64,000 nucleotides of DNA from Pseudogemmobacter sp044142105 (GCF_044142105.1 NZ_JBGTYM010000006.1:1-64000), one strand, 5' to 3'. Positions 1-10,312 are shown, counted from the stretch's first letter. Numbers and translations are program-made. The notes: generated from the sequence alone by a model not told the origin.

Positions 1-155
1 AAGCGCACCGTATAGGTCGAGTTGCAGACCCGGATCTTCTGCTCAAGACCAGGGCTCAGATCCATCAGCCGAACCGCACGGTTGAACATCAGATCAACCG
101 ATTCGCGGAAACTCGGTTCGTTGACGTTCTGGCCCTGTCTTTGCATCGTCGTCAT
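1..155 (-). CDS. Glu/Leu/Phe/Val-type glutamate dehydrogenase, N-terminal part only
   Basis: The first 51 codons of a leftward gene that runs off the window. The translation begins MTTMQRQGQNVNEPSFRESV and continues with the segment VRLMDLSPGLEQKIRVCNST, which matches the extreme N-terminus of alphaproteobacterial NAD(P)-dependent glutamate dehydrogenases (oxidative deamination of glutamate to 2-oxoglutarate, cytoplasmic hexamer). The ATG at 155 is chosen because a strong Shine-Dalgarno, GGGAGGAAG, sits just upstream on the minus strand at about 161-169; a second in-frame ATG lies three codons downstream. The catalytic lysine and Rossmann region lie outside the window, so the family call rests on the N-terminal segment only. 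Confidence 0.75.
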   Translation of the reverse strand, partial: MTTMQRQGQNVNEPSFRESVDLMFNRAVRLMDLSPGLEQKIRVCNSTYTVR

Positions 156-553
156 GCGCACTTCCTCCCTCGTGCTGCCGGGCGCTGCGCCAAGGGTGAC
201 GCAGGCCGACGCGCGCAGCCTAACGTCAGTCGCGGCCGGTTTCACTGGCAGATCGTCGCTCAGGCCGGTTCCTGCTGCGACTTTTCTTCTTCCCCCCGGT
301 CAGTCTGGCCGCCACGACTGATTCGCCCCCGCCCTGCCCGGAGCGGCCGCCACACGCGCCAGTTGCAGTCCGGCGTTCAACCGTCGCAGATAATTTCGCA
401 GCAAGCCCGCCATCGTTTCCCGATCATGGAAATGTCCGGCCAGCGCCCGCGCAGCGCCACAATTCCGCCTGATCGCAAAGGCTACCTGCCGCTGGATCGG
501 CCCGTCCTGCCAGGGGCGGCACCGGCTTTACCAGTGATCGGGGACAGATCGGC
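156..553. other. intergenic region between divergent genes, no gene seen
   Basis: About 400 bases between the leftward dehydrogenase and the rightward Tad gene. Reading frames here (for example 141-557 on the plus strand) are rich in Arg, Pro and Ser, have no start-site context and look like GC-driven shadows. It presumably holds the two divergent promoters, but I could not pick out a convincing -35/-10 pair or hairpin. Confidence 0.5.
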
Positions 554-2362
554 ATGATGATGGACATTCTCCGCTTCGGGCTGCAACGGGCGCAGCACAG
601 GACCCGGCGCTTCCGCCGCGACGAGGCCGGGGTCATGGCCCCGCAGATCCTGTTCTTCTTCTTCATGATGATCCTGGTGGGCGGCGTCGCCGTCGACGTG
701 ATGCGCTTCGAGACCAAGCGCGTCGCGGTGCAGAACACCATGGACCGCGCCACCCTGGCCGCGGCCAGCCTTGAGCAAAGCCTCAATGGCGAAGACGTGG
801 TGCGCGACTTCTTCACCAAGGCCGGGCTGCAAAGCGAGCTGGACTCGATCAGCGTCGACAAGGGAATGAACTACAAGATCGTCCAGGCCAAGGCGACCGT
901 GAAGTCGGGCAATTACTTCATGTCGCTGATGGAGATCCCCTATCTCGAATCCCAGACCCGCAGCCAGGCCGAACAGCGCGTGACCAATGTGGAAATCGCG
1001 CTCGTGCTCGACGTTTCGGGGTCGATGTACAATTCGTTCAGCCGGATCACCAACCTCAAGGCGGCGGCCAAGGATTTCGTCGACACTGTGCTGAGCAAGG
1101 ACACCGAGAACAAGATCTCGATCGCCATCGTGCCCTATAACGGCCAGGTGAATATCGGACCCGATCTCTATTCCAAGTTCACCAAATCCTACGCTCACAG
1201 CTTCGCGGTCACCAGCGGATCGAACCAGGGCATGAGCCAATGCCTGGACCTGCCGACCTCGACCTATGCGAACACCACGCTGTCGCGCAGCACGGCCTAT
1301 CCGCAGACCCCCTTTGCCGATGCCTGGTCCTCGACCTCGCAATCGACCAGCTACGTGAGCTACACTGACAGTTCCTACGGCAAGCCCACCTACGATTCCG
1401 GCCGCGCGCTCTATTCCAATGTCTGGTGCCAGCCGATCGCCGCCAACGTCGTGCGCCCGTTCAACAACAACCGCTCGGTCCTGAAGAACCAGATCGACGG
1501 GCTGGTCGCCGTCGGCGCAACCTCGATCGATCTGGGCATGAAATGGGGCGCCTTCCTGGTCGATCCCTCGTCGCAAGGCATCAACAGCGAGTTGGCCGCC
1601 GCCGGCAAGGTGCCCAGCTATTTCAGCGCCCGCCCCGCCGCCTATGGCGACCGCGAGACGCTCAAGGTCATCGTCCTGATGACCGATGGCGAGAATTTCG
1701 TGCAGGAGCGGTTCAACGACGGCTACCGCACCGGCGATGCCTCGGGCAGCGCGCCCATCGGCTCTTACCCCTCAGGCAGCCCCTATACCTATTCGATCTG
1801 GCGCGCGACCGACGGCAACTATTCCGTCTTCCAGAGCAACAAGGTCGACAGCTCGACCTCGACCAAGCTCTGCAACAGCCGCCCGTTCTGGGTGCCGCAT
1901 CTGGGTGCCTGGCACTCGCGGCCCTGGAATGGCACCACGCCCAGCACCTCGGCCTGCTATTCGCCGACCGGAACCTACACGCTCACCGCACGGCAGACCT
2001 GGGAGCAGGTCTTCCAGACCATGCGCGTGCAATATGTCGCCTGGCAGTTCTTCGCGCGCGCCCAGGGCACGACCAGTTCGACCCGAAGCGCCTATTTCAA
2101 CGCCTGGACCGCAGCCATCAACACCAGCACTGACACAACCACGATGGACACACGCCTGAACACGGTCTGTTCCTCGGCCAAGACCAATGGCGTCCTCGTC
2201 TATGGCATCGCCTTCGAAAGCACGACCAACGGCGCCAATGCCATTCGCAACTGCGCGTCGTCGCCCGCGTCGAGCTTCTTCTTCGACGTGTCGGGGCTTG
2301 AGATCAAGACGGCCTTCGCATTGATCGCCTCGAACCTGTCGCAACTGAGGCTGACGCAATGA
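554..2362 (+). CDS. TadG-like pilus assembly protein with von Willebrand A domain
   Basis: A 602-residue single-pass envelope protein. Residues about 30-50 form the hydrophobic TadE/G-type N-terminal segment (ILFFFFMMILVGGVAVDV) behind a basic, Arg-rich start. This is followed by the usual TadG-like alternation of short helices and then a von Willebrand factor A domain: metal-site motif DVSGS near residue 154 and LMTDGEN near residue 375. Long Ser/Thr/Tyr-rich insertions lie between them. TadE/F/G proteins are minor pseudopilins or anchors of Flp-type tight-adherence pili. It starts at three consecutive ATGs. The next gene overlaps it by four bases (ATGA), and two further TadE-like genes follow, so the three form an operon. 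No tadA/cpaF-type ATPase is in the window, so the machine they serve must be encoded elsewhere. Confidence 0.8.
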   Translation: MMMDILRFGLQRAQHRTRRFRRDEAGVMAPQILFFFFMMILVGGVAVDVMRFETKRVAVQNTMDRATLAAASLEQSLNGEDVVRDFFTKAGLQSELDSISVDKGMNYKIVQAKATVKSGNYFMSLMEIPYLESQTRSQAEQRVTNVEIALVLDVSGSMYNSFSRITNLKAAAKDFVDTVLSKDTENKISIAIVPYNGQVNIGPDLYSKFTKSYAHSFAVTSGSNQGMSQCLDLPTSTYANTTLSRSTAYPQTPFADAWSSTSQSTSYVSYTDSSYGKPTYDSGRALYSNVWCQPIAANVVRPFNNNRSVLKNQIDGLVAVGATSIDLGMKWGAFLVDPSSQGINSELAAAGKVPSYFSARPAAYGDRETLKVIVLMTDGENFVQERFNDGYRTGDASGSAPIGSYPSGSPYTYSIWRATDGNYSVFQSNKVDSSTSTKLCNSRPFWVPHLGAWHSRPWNGTTPSTSACYSPTGTYTLTARQTWEQVFQTMRVQYVAWQFFARAQGTTSSTRSAYFNAWTAAINTSTDTTTMDTRLNTVCSSAKTNGVLVYGIAFESTTNGANAIRNCASSPASSFFFDVSGLEIKTAFALIASNLSQLRLTQ

Positions 2363-2907
2363 TCCTTCCGCCCCTCTCGCGTCTGGGCCAGCGCCTGCGC
2401 CGCCTGTGGCGGCGCGAGGACGGCACCGCCACGATCGAATTCGTGATCTTCGTTCCTGTCGTGCTGACCATCTTCATGGCCTCGGTGGAATCGGGCTTCT
2501 ACATGATCCGCCATGTCATGCTGGAACGCGGCGTCGACCTGGTGATGCGCGATTTCCGCCTGGCGCGTCTTGGTGCGGTCACGCATGACCAGCTTCGCAA
2601 CCTGATCTGCGACGCGACGCCGATCCTGGGCGATTGCCGGAATATCCTGAAAGTCTCGCTCGAGCCGATCAACACCGCGACCTGGACCATGCCGGCCGCT
2701 CCGGCGACCTGCGTCGACCGGGGCGCCTCGATCCAGCCGCCGTCCAACTATTCGACCGGCGGTTCGGGCCAGCTCATGGTGATCCGCGTCTGCGCCGTGC
2801 AGGACCCCATCTTCCCCTCGACCGGGATCGGGCTGCAACTGCGTGCCGACAGCAAGGGCGGCTATCAACTGGTCGCCGCTACCGTTTTCGTCAACGAACC
2901 TCGGTAA
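2359..2907 (+). CDS. TadE-like pseudopilin
   Basis: A 182-residue protein with an Arg-rich N-terminus followed by GTATIEFVIFVPVVLTIFMA, the typical TadE-family Glu+5-like segment and transmembrane helix (residues about 22-45). The remaining periplasmic part carries several Cys residues. Its ATG overlaps the stop of the upstream vWA-TadG gene (ATGA), which implies translational coupling. A role as a minor pilin-like component of Flp/Tad pili is inferred from the family; nothing in the sequence defines a specific partner. Confidence 0.78.
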   Translation: MILPPLSRLGQRLRRLWRREDGTATIEFVIFVPVVLTIFMASVESGFYMIRHVMLERGVDLVMRDFRLARLGAVTHDQLRNLICDATPILGDCRNILKVSLEPINTATWTMPAAPATCVDRGASIQPPSNYSTGGSGQLMVIRVCAVQDPIFPSTGIGLQLRADSKGGYQLVAATVFVNEPR

Positions 2908-2934
2908 AACAAGAAAAGACGAGGAGAACCGAGC

Positions 2935-3498
2935 ATGTCCTTCTTCAAGCGCCTGCGGAAATTCCGCGATCAGGAAGACGGTCTGGTGATGACCGAGTTC
3001 CTGATCATGCTGCCGCTGCTGGTCTGGACCTTCATGGCGCTCTTCATCTACTGGGACGCGTTCCGCACCATCAACCAGTCGCAAAAGGCGTCTTACGCCG
3101 TGTCGGATCTCCTGTCGCGGCAAAGCGACATCAATGTCTCGTTCATCGGCGGGATGAAGACGGTGATGCAGTATCTCACCGGCGAGACGGATGTGAAGCT
3201 GCGCATCACCTCGATCCAGTGGCTGCAGCCCGAGAACAAATATTACGTCCTCTTCTCGCGCTCGCCGGGCAACCAGCTTCCGGCGCTGTCGGCGGGCGAT
3301 GTCTGGAACATGCGCTCGCGCATCCCCTTGATGACCAACCGCGATTCCGTGGTGATCGTCGAGGCGGTGGTCGCCTATCGCCCCGCCTTCAACGTCGGCA
3401 TCCCGGCACATACCTTCGACAATTTCGTGGTGACACGGCCGCGCTCGCCGATCCGCCGCGTCTGCCTGATCGAGCAGCCCTGCCCGACCAACCTGTGA
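2935..3498 (+). CDS. TadE/TadG-like pseudopilin
   Basis: A 187-residue protein beginning MSFFKRLRKFRDQEDGLVMT and continuing with a TadE-type hydrophobic helix (EFLIMLPLLVWTFMALFIYW, residues 21-40). It lies 27 bases after the previous pseudopilin and has a good ribosome site (GAGGAGAACC) before its ATG. The C-terminal part contains the segment VVIVEAVVAYRPAFN, the conserved beta-strand block commonly seen in this rhodobacterial TadE paralogue. Third gene of the small tad operon. Confidence 0.75.
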   Translation: MSFFKRLRKFRDQEDGLVMTEFLIMLPLLVWTFMALFIYWDAFRTINQSQKASYAVSDLLSRQSDINVSFIGGMKTVMQYLTGETDVKLRITSIQWLQPENKYYVLFSRSPGNQLPALSAGDVWNMRSRIPLMTNRDSVVIVEAVVAYRPAFNVGIPAHTFDNFVVTRPRSPIRRVCLIEQPCPTNL

Positions 3499-3592
3499 TC
3501 CCAGCGCTGCGCCGTCGCGGCGACAAGCCCCCCTTGCCCCGCGCCGTGCCGCGCCTTTAGGGTGGCGCGTCCCATCCGAAAAGCGCACCGCC

Positions 3593-3838
3593 TTGCCCTC
3601 CTCTCCCCTCCGATGCCTTTCCCCTCTCGCCGCCTTGCTCCTGTCGCTTGCGGCCTGCGCCCCCCTGCCCGGCGCGACCGCCCTGCCTGCGGCCACGCTC
3701 GGCACCCCGCCCGTGCTTCTGCCGCTCGACCAGCTGCTCGCCCGGGCCAATCTGCCCCCCCGCGCGACCGAGACCAGCGCGGCCGCGCTTGACGGCCGCG
3801 CCGCCGATCTCCGCCGCCGCACCGGCGCGATCAACTGA
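3593..3838 (+). CDS. small putative lipoprotein
   Basis: An 81-residue reading frame whose N-terminus has a signal-peptide core and a clear lipobox, LLLSLAAC, with the Cys near residue 22, followed by a Pro/Ala-rich stretch. The only available start is TTG at 3593; the ATG at 3613 is in another frame. There is no strong ribosome site, which lowers confidence. It sits between the tad genes and hom. Function unknown. Confidence 0.5.
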   Translation: MPSSPLRCLSPLAALLLSLAACAPLPGATALPAATLGTPPVLLPLDQLLARANLPPRATETSAAALDGRAADLRRRTGAIN

Positions 3839-3915
3839 CCACCCCGCCCAAGTTGCGCCCGCCCGGCCGAACGGCTAACAGGCGGGGCGCAGTCCTTCAG
3901 CCGAAAGGTTTTCCC

Positions 3916-5214
3916 ATGCCCGCCGCCCCGCTTCGCCTTGGTCTTGCAGGTCTTGGCACCGTGGGCATCGGTGTGGTGAAGATCTTGGAACGCGAGGCCG
4001 ACCTTGTCGCCGCCCGCGCCGGACGCCCCGTGGTGATCACCGCCGTCTCGGCCCGCGACAGATCGAAGAACCGCGATGCCGACCTGTCCCGCTTTGCCTG
4101 GGAAACCGATCCCGTCGCCCTTGCCAGCCGCGACGATATCGATGTCTTCGTCGAGGTCATGGGCGGCCATGAAGGTCCTGCCCGCGCCGCCACCGAAGCC
4201 GCTCTCGCCGCAGGCAAGGACGTGGTCAGCGCCAATAAGGCGCTCCTCGCCCATCACGGCCAGACCCTCGCCACCCAGGCCGAGGCCAAGGGCGCCACGA
4301 TCCGCTTCGAAGCCGCCGTCGCCGGGGGTATCCCCGTCATCAAGGCGCTGACCGAGGGGCTTGCCGGCAATCGCATCAAGCGCGTCATGGGCGTGATGAA
4401 CGGCACCTGTAACTATATCCTGACCCGCATGCAGGCCGCCGGCCTGCCCTATGACCAGGTGTTCGAGGAAGCCCGCCAGCTTGGCTATCTCGAGGCCGAC
4501 CCCAATCTTGATGTCGGGGGCATCGACGCGGGCCACAAGCTCTCGCTCCTCGCCGCCATCGCCTTCGGCACCCAGGTCGCCTTCGACGCGGTCGAACTGG
4601 AAGGCATCGGCAATGTCTCGATCGACGACATCCGCCTGGCCGATGAGATGGGCTATCGCATCAAGCTGCTGGGCGTCGCGCAGATGACCGGGCGTGGGCT
4701 GGAACAGCGCATGACGCCCTGCCTTGTCCCCACCGAAAGCCCCTTCGGCCCCCTGATGGGCGGCACCAACATGGTCATGCTGGAAGGCGACTCCGTCGGT
4801 CAGATCTTCCTGCGCGGCCCCGGTGCGGGCATGGGCCCCACGGCCAGCGCGGTCATGGGCGACGTCATCGACATCGCCCGCGGCATCCGCCTGCCGACCT
4901 TCGGCCTGCCGGCCGCCCAGCTCACCAAGCCCGTCCCGGCCCGCTCGGCCGCCGCCGCGCCCTATTACCTGCGCATGACCCTTCTCGACAAACCCGGTGC
5001 TCTGGCGAAAATCGCCACCTGCCTTGGCGAAGCGGGCGTCTCGATCGACCAGATGCGCCAGATCAACCAGAAGGGCGACGAGGATGACGATGCCATCGTG
5101 CTGATCGTCACCCACAAGGCCACCCCGGCCGATATCTCCGACGCCATGGCGCGTTTTGGCGCGACCGGCGTCCTGGTCGGCGCCCCGGTCGCGATCCGCA
5201 TCGAAGAGGTCTGA
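3916..5214 (+). CDS. hom: homoserine dehydrogenase
   Basis: A 432-residue cytoplasmic NAD(P)-dependent enzyme that reduces aspartate semialdehyde to homoserine on the route to threonine and methionine. It has an N-terminal Rossmann motif GLGTVGIG (residues about 11-18), the conserved block GVMNGTCNYILTRM, the catalytic region EADPNLDVGGIDAGHK with the signature Asp/Lys pair, and a C-terminal ACT domain starting near YYLRMTLLDKPGALAKIA. Length is normal for the ACT-bearing form, so feedback by threonine is likely. The ATG at 3916 is preferred over the upstream in-frame start at 3853 because family members begin at this point and GAAAGG lies about seven bases before it. Confidence 0.95.
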   Translation: MPAAPLRLGLAGLGTVGIGVVKILEREADLVAARAGRPVVITAVSARDRSKNRDADLSRFAWETDPVALASRDDIDVFVEVMGGHEGPARAATEAALAAGKDVVSANKALLAHHGQTLATQAEAKGATIRFEAAVAGGIPVIKALTEGLAGNRIKRVMGVMNGTCNYILTRMQAAGLPYDQVFEEARQLGYLEADPNLDVGGIDAGHKLSLLAAIAFGTQVAFDAVELEGIGNVSIDDIRLADEMGYRIKLLGVAQMTGRGLEQRMTPCLVPTESPFGPLMGGTNMVMLEGDSVGQIFLRGPGAGMGPTASAVMGDVIDIARGIRLPTFGLPAAQLTKPVPARSAAAAPYYLRMTLLDKPGALAKIATCLGEAGVSIDQMRQINQKGDEDDDAIVLIVTHKATPADISDAMARFGATGVLVGAPVAIRIEEV

Positions 5215-5285
5215 GCCTCGGCTTGACAGCGCCCCCTGCGCGGCCCGACGCTGGCGGTCATTCAACCGCCCGTGAAAGGTCGCCG

Positions 5286-6398
5286 ATGCGTTTCACCCGC
5301 GCTGTCCTCGCCAGTCTCCTGCTCCTGGCCGCCCCCGCCCGAGCCGAGGCTCCGGCGGGCCTGGACGATCCCGCCTTCACCCAGCCCTTCCAGCGGCTTC
5401 TCACAGCGAATGACACCGACGCCCTCGACGCGCTGCACCAGGCGGCCGAGGCCGGCAATGCTGCCGCGCGCCTTGCGCTTCCCGCCGCGCTCGACTGGCT
5501 GCGCCCGCCGCTCAAGGACCGCCGAAAATACCTGACCGTGGGCGGCGCGAAACTGGCCGATGCCGTCGCTGCCGCCGCGCCCCAGGCCGCCGACTGGGCC
5601 GGCGGCAATCCCGATTTCGCCAATACCGACGATCTGATCTTGCGCGCCCTGCGCCTCTACGATGCGGGCGAGCACGAAAAAGCCACCGGCTTCCTTCTCA
5701 CCTGGATCAACCAGACCGGCCCCTGGGCCGCGCTGCCCGAAGGGCTGTTTGATCGCCCGCTGCCCGCGCTGGCCGAATATTTCCTGCTGGCGATGCGCCT
5801 GTCGGATCCGACCAATCCCGATCCCGCCGCCGCCCGCGCCCTGACCGTCACCCGGCTCAAGGCCGGAAGCCCCGCGGCCGCCATGGCGCTGGCCCATCTT
5901 GCCGGCCTGCATCGCCCCGATGGCCCGACCAATCCCGAAGGCGCAGCCATGATCCCGCAGTTCCTCGCCGATGCGGGCCTGTCCCCTGCCGAGGGCGAGG
6001 CCCGCCTTGACGCCGCCCTGCCCGCCTTGAAACTGATCCAGGGCCGCGAGATGCCGGATGCGGAAACCGCGCTGGCCGCGACCGATTACCTGGCGGCGAC
6101 CCCAGACCTCGCGCCCCTGCGCGCCGCCTGCGCCGCCGCCTGCCCGCAAAGCAGCGGCACCTGCACCGCGGCGGCGCTTCTGGCCTATGGCTTCCCGCAG
6201 GGCCGCGGCGGCATTGCCCAGCCCTTCACCGCGCTGATTGCCGCCGATGCCTTCTGGGCGACGCCGCGCGGGATAGATCTGCTTCTCGTCCGCCCGCTGC
6301 GCGACGCTTCCCCGGCCCAGGCCGCAAGCCCGCCCATGTTGGCCGCCATCGCGCTGGACGCCTGTTTCGCCGCCACGACCGGCAGCAGCCTGCCGTGA
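5286..6398 (+). CDS. secreted protein of unknown function
   Basis: A 370-residue Ala/Leu/Pro-rich protein with a clear Sec signal peptide (MRFTRAVLASLLLLAAPARA, cleavage after ARA). The mature part is mostly helical with SEL1/TPR-like spacing (AAEAGNAAARLALPAAL; AGSPAAAMALAHLAGLHRPD), which suggests a periplasmic solenoid, and it contains a few Cys residues (CAAACPQSSGTC). The ATG at 5286 follows GAAAGG at a good distance. It lies between hom and glpX, which are neighbours in many rhodobacteria, so it may be a lineage-specific insertion. No enzyme motif recognised. Confidence 0.7.
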   Translation: MRFTRAVLASLLLLAAPARAEAPAGLDDPAFTQPFQRLLTANDTDALDALHQAAEAGNAAARLALPAALDWLRPPLKDRRKYLTVGGAKLADAVAAAAPQAADWAGGNPDFANTDDLILRALRLYDAGEHEKATGFLLTWINQTGPWAALPEGLFDRPLPALAEYFLLAMRLSDPTNPDPAAARALTVTRLKAGSPAAAMALAHLAGLHRPDGPTNPEGAAMIPQFLADAGLSPAEGEARLDAALPALKLIQGREMPDAETALAATDYLAATPDLAPLRAACAAACPQSSGTCTAAALLAYGFPQGRGGIAQPFTALIAADAFWATPRGIDLLLVRPLRDASPAQAASPPMLAAIALDACFAATTGSSLP

Positions 6399-6494
6399 TG
6401 CCCTTCCCAAGACCCGCCGTTAGCGACACCAGCCTTGCCGCAACAGGCCCCGCCCGCTAAGGCTCTGCCCGACCGCATTTTTAAGGATCCCCCC

Positions 6495-7460
6495 ATGGCC
6501 GATGCCATCGAATTCCAGGACCGCCTTCTTTCCCTCGGCCTTGCCCGCGTTTCCGAAGCCGCCGCCATCGCCTCGGCCAACCTGATCGGGCGCGGCGATG
6601 AAAAGGCGGCCGACCAGGCCGCCGTCAACGCCATGCGCGATCAGCTGAACCTCCTCGACATCCAGGGCGTCGTCGTCATCGGCGAGGGCGAGCGCGACGA
6701 GGCGCCGATGCTGTATATCGGCGAAGAGGTCGGCACCGGCAAAGGCCCGGCCATGGACATCGCGCTCGACCCGCTGGAGGGCACCACGCTGACCGCCAAG
6801 GACATGCCCAATGCCCTGACCGTCATCGCCATGGCGCCGCGCGGCACGCTTCTGCACGCGCCCGATGTCTATATGGAAAAGCTCGCCATCGGCCCCGGCT
6901 TCAAGACCGGCGTCGTCACCATGGCCATGACCCCCTCCGAACGCGTCTCGGCCCTGGCCGCCGCCAAGGGCGTCTCGACCGAGAACATCACCGTCTGCGT
7001 CCTCGAACGCCCCCGCCATGAAGAGATGATCGCCGAGATCCGCTCCACCGGCGCTGCGATCCGCCTGATCACCGATGGCGACGTGGCGGGCGTGATGCAT
7101 TGCGCCGAGCCGGAAGTGACAGGCATCGACATGTATATGGGCTCGGGCGGCGCGCCCGAAGGTGTCCTCGCCGCCGCCGCGCTGAAATGCATGGGCGGCC
7201 AGTTCTTCGGCAAGCTCCTCTTCCGCAACGAGGATGAACGCGCCCGCGCCAAGAAGGCCGGCATCGCCAATCTCGACCGCGTCTATACCCGCGACGATCT
7301 GGTCAAGGGCGACGTGATCTTCGCCGCGACCGGGGTGACCAATGGCTCGCTTCTGGCCGGCCTCAAGCGCGAACCCGGCTGGGTCACCACCGAGACGATC
7401 TTGATGCGGTCGAAAACCGGCTCGGTCCGCCGCGTCACCTATCGCAGCCCGCTCCGCTAG
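6495..7460 (+). CDS. glpX: class II fructose-1,6-bisphosphatase (GlpX)
   Basis: A 321-residue cytoplasmic enzyme that dephosphorylates fructose 1,6-bisphosphate in gluconeogenesis. In related phototrophs and autotrophs GlpX-type enzymes can also act on sedoheptulose bisphosphate. Metal- and substrate-binding signatures are present: VVIGEGERDEAPML and DPLEGTTLTAKDMPNA, plus YMGSGGAPEGVLAAAALKCM in the C-terminal half. Length matches the family. The ATG at 6495 (MADAIEFQDR) is the family start; an extra 20 residues upstream would be unconserved. Confidence 0.95.
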   Translation: MADAIEFQDRLLSLGLARVSEAAAIASANLIGRGDEKAADQAAVNAMRDQLNLLDIQGVVVIGEGERDEAPMLYIGEEVGTGKGPAMDIALDPLEGTTLTAKDMPNALTVIAMAPRGTLLHAPDVYMEKLAIGPGFKTGVVTMAMTPSERVSALAAAKGVSTENITVCVLERPRHEEMIAEIRSTGAAIRLITDGDVAGVMHCAEPEVTGIDMYMGSGGAPEGVLAAAALKCMGGQFFGKLLFRNEDERARAKKAGIANLDRVYTRDDLVKGDVIFAATGVTNGSLLAGLKREPGWVTTETILMRSKTGSVRRVTYRSPLR

Positions 7461-7565
7461 GCGCGCAACCGCGCCGCGCGGAAACGGGCCGCCGCTTCAT
7501 CTTGGCAAACTGCTCCGGGGGGCTGGCCCCTCCGGCGATCCGTCGTGGCAGAGCCCGGTCAGTCG

Positions 7566-7580
7566 TTAAGCAATCCTTAA
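7566..7580. promoter_or_regulatory. CtrA-type box TTAA-N7-TTAA
   Basis: TTAAGCAATCCTTAA is an exact match to the alphaproteobacterial CtrA consensus TTAA-N7-TTAA. It is embedded in a 7-bp perfect dyad (CGTTAAG / CTTAACG, 7564-7582) about 105 bases upstream of recJ. Binding by CtrA is inferred from the motif only. Confidence 0.45.
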
Positions 7581-7619
7581 CGCGCCACAAGCAACCCATT
7601 GATCTTTATGGACTCACCC

Positions 7620-7642
7620 GGATGTCCCTGCATGGGACATCC
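7620..7642. repeat. perfect 9-bp hairpin upstream of recJ
   Basis: GGATGTCCC-TGCAT-GGGACATCC, a perfect 9-bp stem with a five-base loop, 45 bases before the recJ start. There is no T-run, so it does not look like an ordinary intrinsic terminator. It may be a leader structure or an operator. Confidence 0.55.
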
Positions 7643-7686
7643 GCTTTCCCCTTGCGCTTCGCGCCCCGATGCGCCACCCCTAGCCC

Positions 7687-9432
<1,746 letters not shown>

Positions 9433-9447
9433 GGTGAATTTTTCCTC

Positions 9448-9475
9448 TTGCGCTCCCCCTGCGCCCCGATTAGAC
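9448..9475 (+). promoter_or_regulatory. candidate promoter of tRNA-Glu
   Basis: TTGCGC (9448-9453), a 16-base spacer and TTAGAC (9470-9475). This places transcription start about ten bases before the tRNA 5' end. The -10 is weak by the E. coli standard but fits rhodobacterial tRNA promoters. Confidence 0.4.
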
Positions 9476-9493
9476 ACCGCCCACCGACAGCGT

Positions 9494-9568
9494 GGCCCGT
9501 TCGTCTATCGGTTAGGACACCAGGTTTTCAACCTGGGAAGAGGGGTTCGACTCCCCTACGGGCTGCCA
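9494..9568 (+). tRNA. tRNA-Glu (anticodon TTC)
   Basis: A 75-base cloverleaf with encoded CCA. The acceptor stem GGCCCGT pairs with ACGGGCT, including the G1-U72 wobble seen in alphaproteobacterial tRNA-Glu. The anticodon stem CCAGG/CCTGG encloses loop TTTTCAA with anticodon TTC at 9527-9529. The T-arm is GAGGGGTTCGACTCCCCT. Its 3' end forms the left attachment site of the island that follows. Confidence 0.97.
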
Positions 9569-9571
9569 CTT
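9554..9571 (+). repeat. attL core: 18-bp repeat overlapping the tRNA-Glu 3' end
   Basis: CCCTACGGGCTGCCACTT; bases 9554-9568 are the T-arm/acceptor 3' part of tRNA-Glu including CCA. It is identical to 18131-18148. Integration here leaves the tRNA gene intact. Confidence 0.92.
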
Positions 9572-9621
9572 ACTTGCTGTAACTTGTTGATTTTATTCCG
9601 AAATCGGACAAACGGCAAAAC

Positions 9622-9640
9622 TCTACCCCCGCTCTACCCA
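9622..9640 (-). promoter_or_regulatory. paired TGGGTRGA site A (near attL)
   Basis: On the minus strand: TGGGTAGA-GCG-GGGGTAGA, two 8-mers at an 11-base period. It lies about 50 bases inside the left end of the island, in noncoding DNA. Same arrangement as sites B, C and D; one base of the second unit deviates (G for T). Confidence 0.55.
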
Positions 9641-9778
9641 CAGCAAAATCGCCCTGAAAACCGGCCTCTCTGGCGCTGGATCGGGCCGGAAGCGATCACG
9701 CGAACGTGAACCTGAACGGATGCTTGAGGACGCCCCGCTTTCGTCGCATGTTTCCAATAAAGCTTGATCGGGTGCGCC

Positions 9779-10312
9779 ATGGCAATTGAATCCCTTTACT
9801 GGAAAGAAGAACTTTCCCGCATCGCCAAAGCTATCCGCCCGGTTGCCAAGCCGAAGCGATGGTCGGAACGTGCAGTTTGCACCGTAGAACGGGACGTGAT
9901 GATCGGCTTCTTCATCGTTCGCCGAATGATCGAACTGCACAAAGTGTCATCGGCCATCGCCGACATGAAGCTTGATGTGTTCGGCACGCCAGTTCTAAAG
10001 AATATCAATAAAATGAATCGTTTTTCGCTGGAAGAAAACTACGACTGGCAGGCAGAGAAGGCCGAACAAAAGCCCGCGACCTACATCTGCAACCAAAGTA
10101 TTCACGCCTACCTTAGCTTCGTGTTCCGTGGAACAGATAGAAATTGGTCAGATTTGATTGTCGTGTCCGACTACGACCGCAACAAGACTGTTTGGCGCAT
10201 CCCTTTCGCGACTATCATCGCCTTGCTCGAAGCGACCTCGAAAGATTGGCCGCAGACAACGCACATGGTCTATGATGAAGCACGGAACGATTACATAGTC
10301 ACAACGAACTAA
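9779..10312 (+). CDS. unknown island protein (possible cargo)
   Basis: A 177-residue protein with no recognised family. It is charged and soluble-looking, with a helical segment VMIGFFIVRRMIELHKVSSA (residues about 40-60) and a C-terminal beta-rich part containing DLIVVSDYDRNKTVWRIP. The ATG at 9779 is preferred to a TTG five codons earlier; neither has a strong ribosome site. It is the only gene of the island on the plus strand, next to attL, away from the leftward replication and integration genes. That is the usual place for accessory cargo, but no function can be read from the sequence. Confidence 0.7.
   Translation: MAIESLYWKEELSRIAKAIRPVAKPKRWSERAVCTVERDVMIGFFIVRRMIELHKVSSAIADMKLDVFGTPVLKNINKMNRFSLEENYDWQAEKAEQKPATYICNQSIHAYLSFVFRGTDRNWSDLIVVSDYDRNKTVWRIPFATIIALLEATSKDWPQTTHMVYDEARNDYIVTTN

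Noticed and set aside
3562..3792. Alternative plus-strand frame over the small lipoprotein gene
   Set aside because: Arg/Pro-rich shadow without a signal or lipobox; the other frame shows a clear LLLSLAAC lipobox.
2200..5265. Very long open frame (over 1000 codons) on the minus strand opposite the Tad genes and hom
   Set aside because: It covers four convincing plus-strand genes, has Gly/Ala/Arg/His-biased composition without domains, and arises from high GC at third positions.
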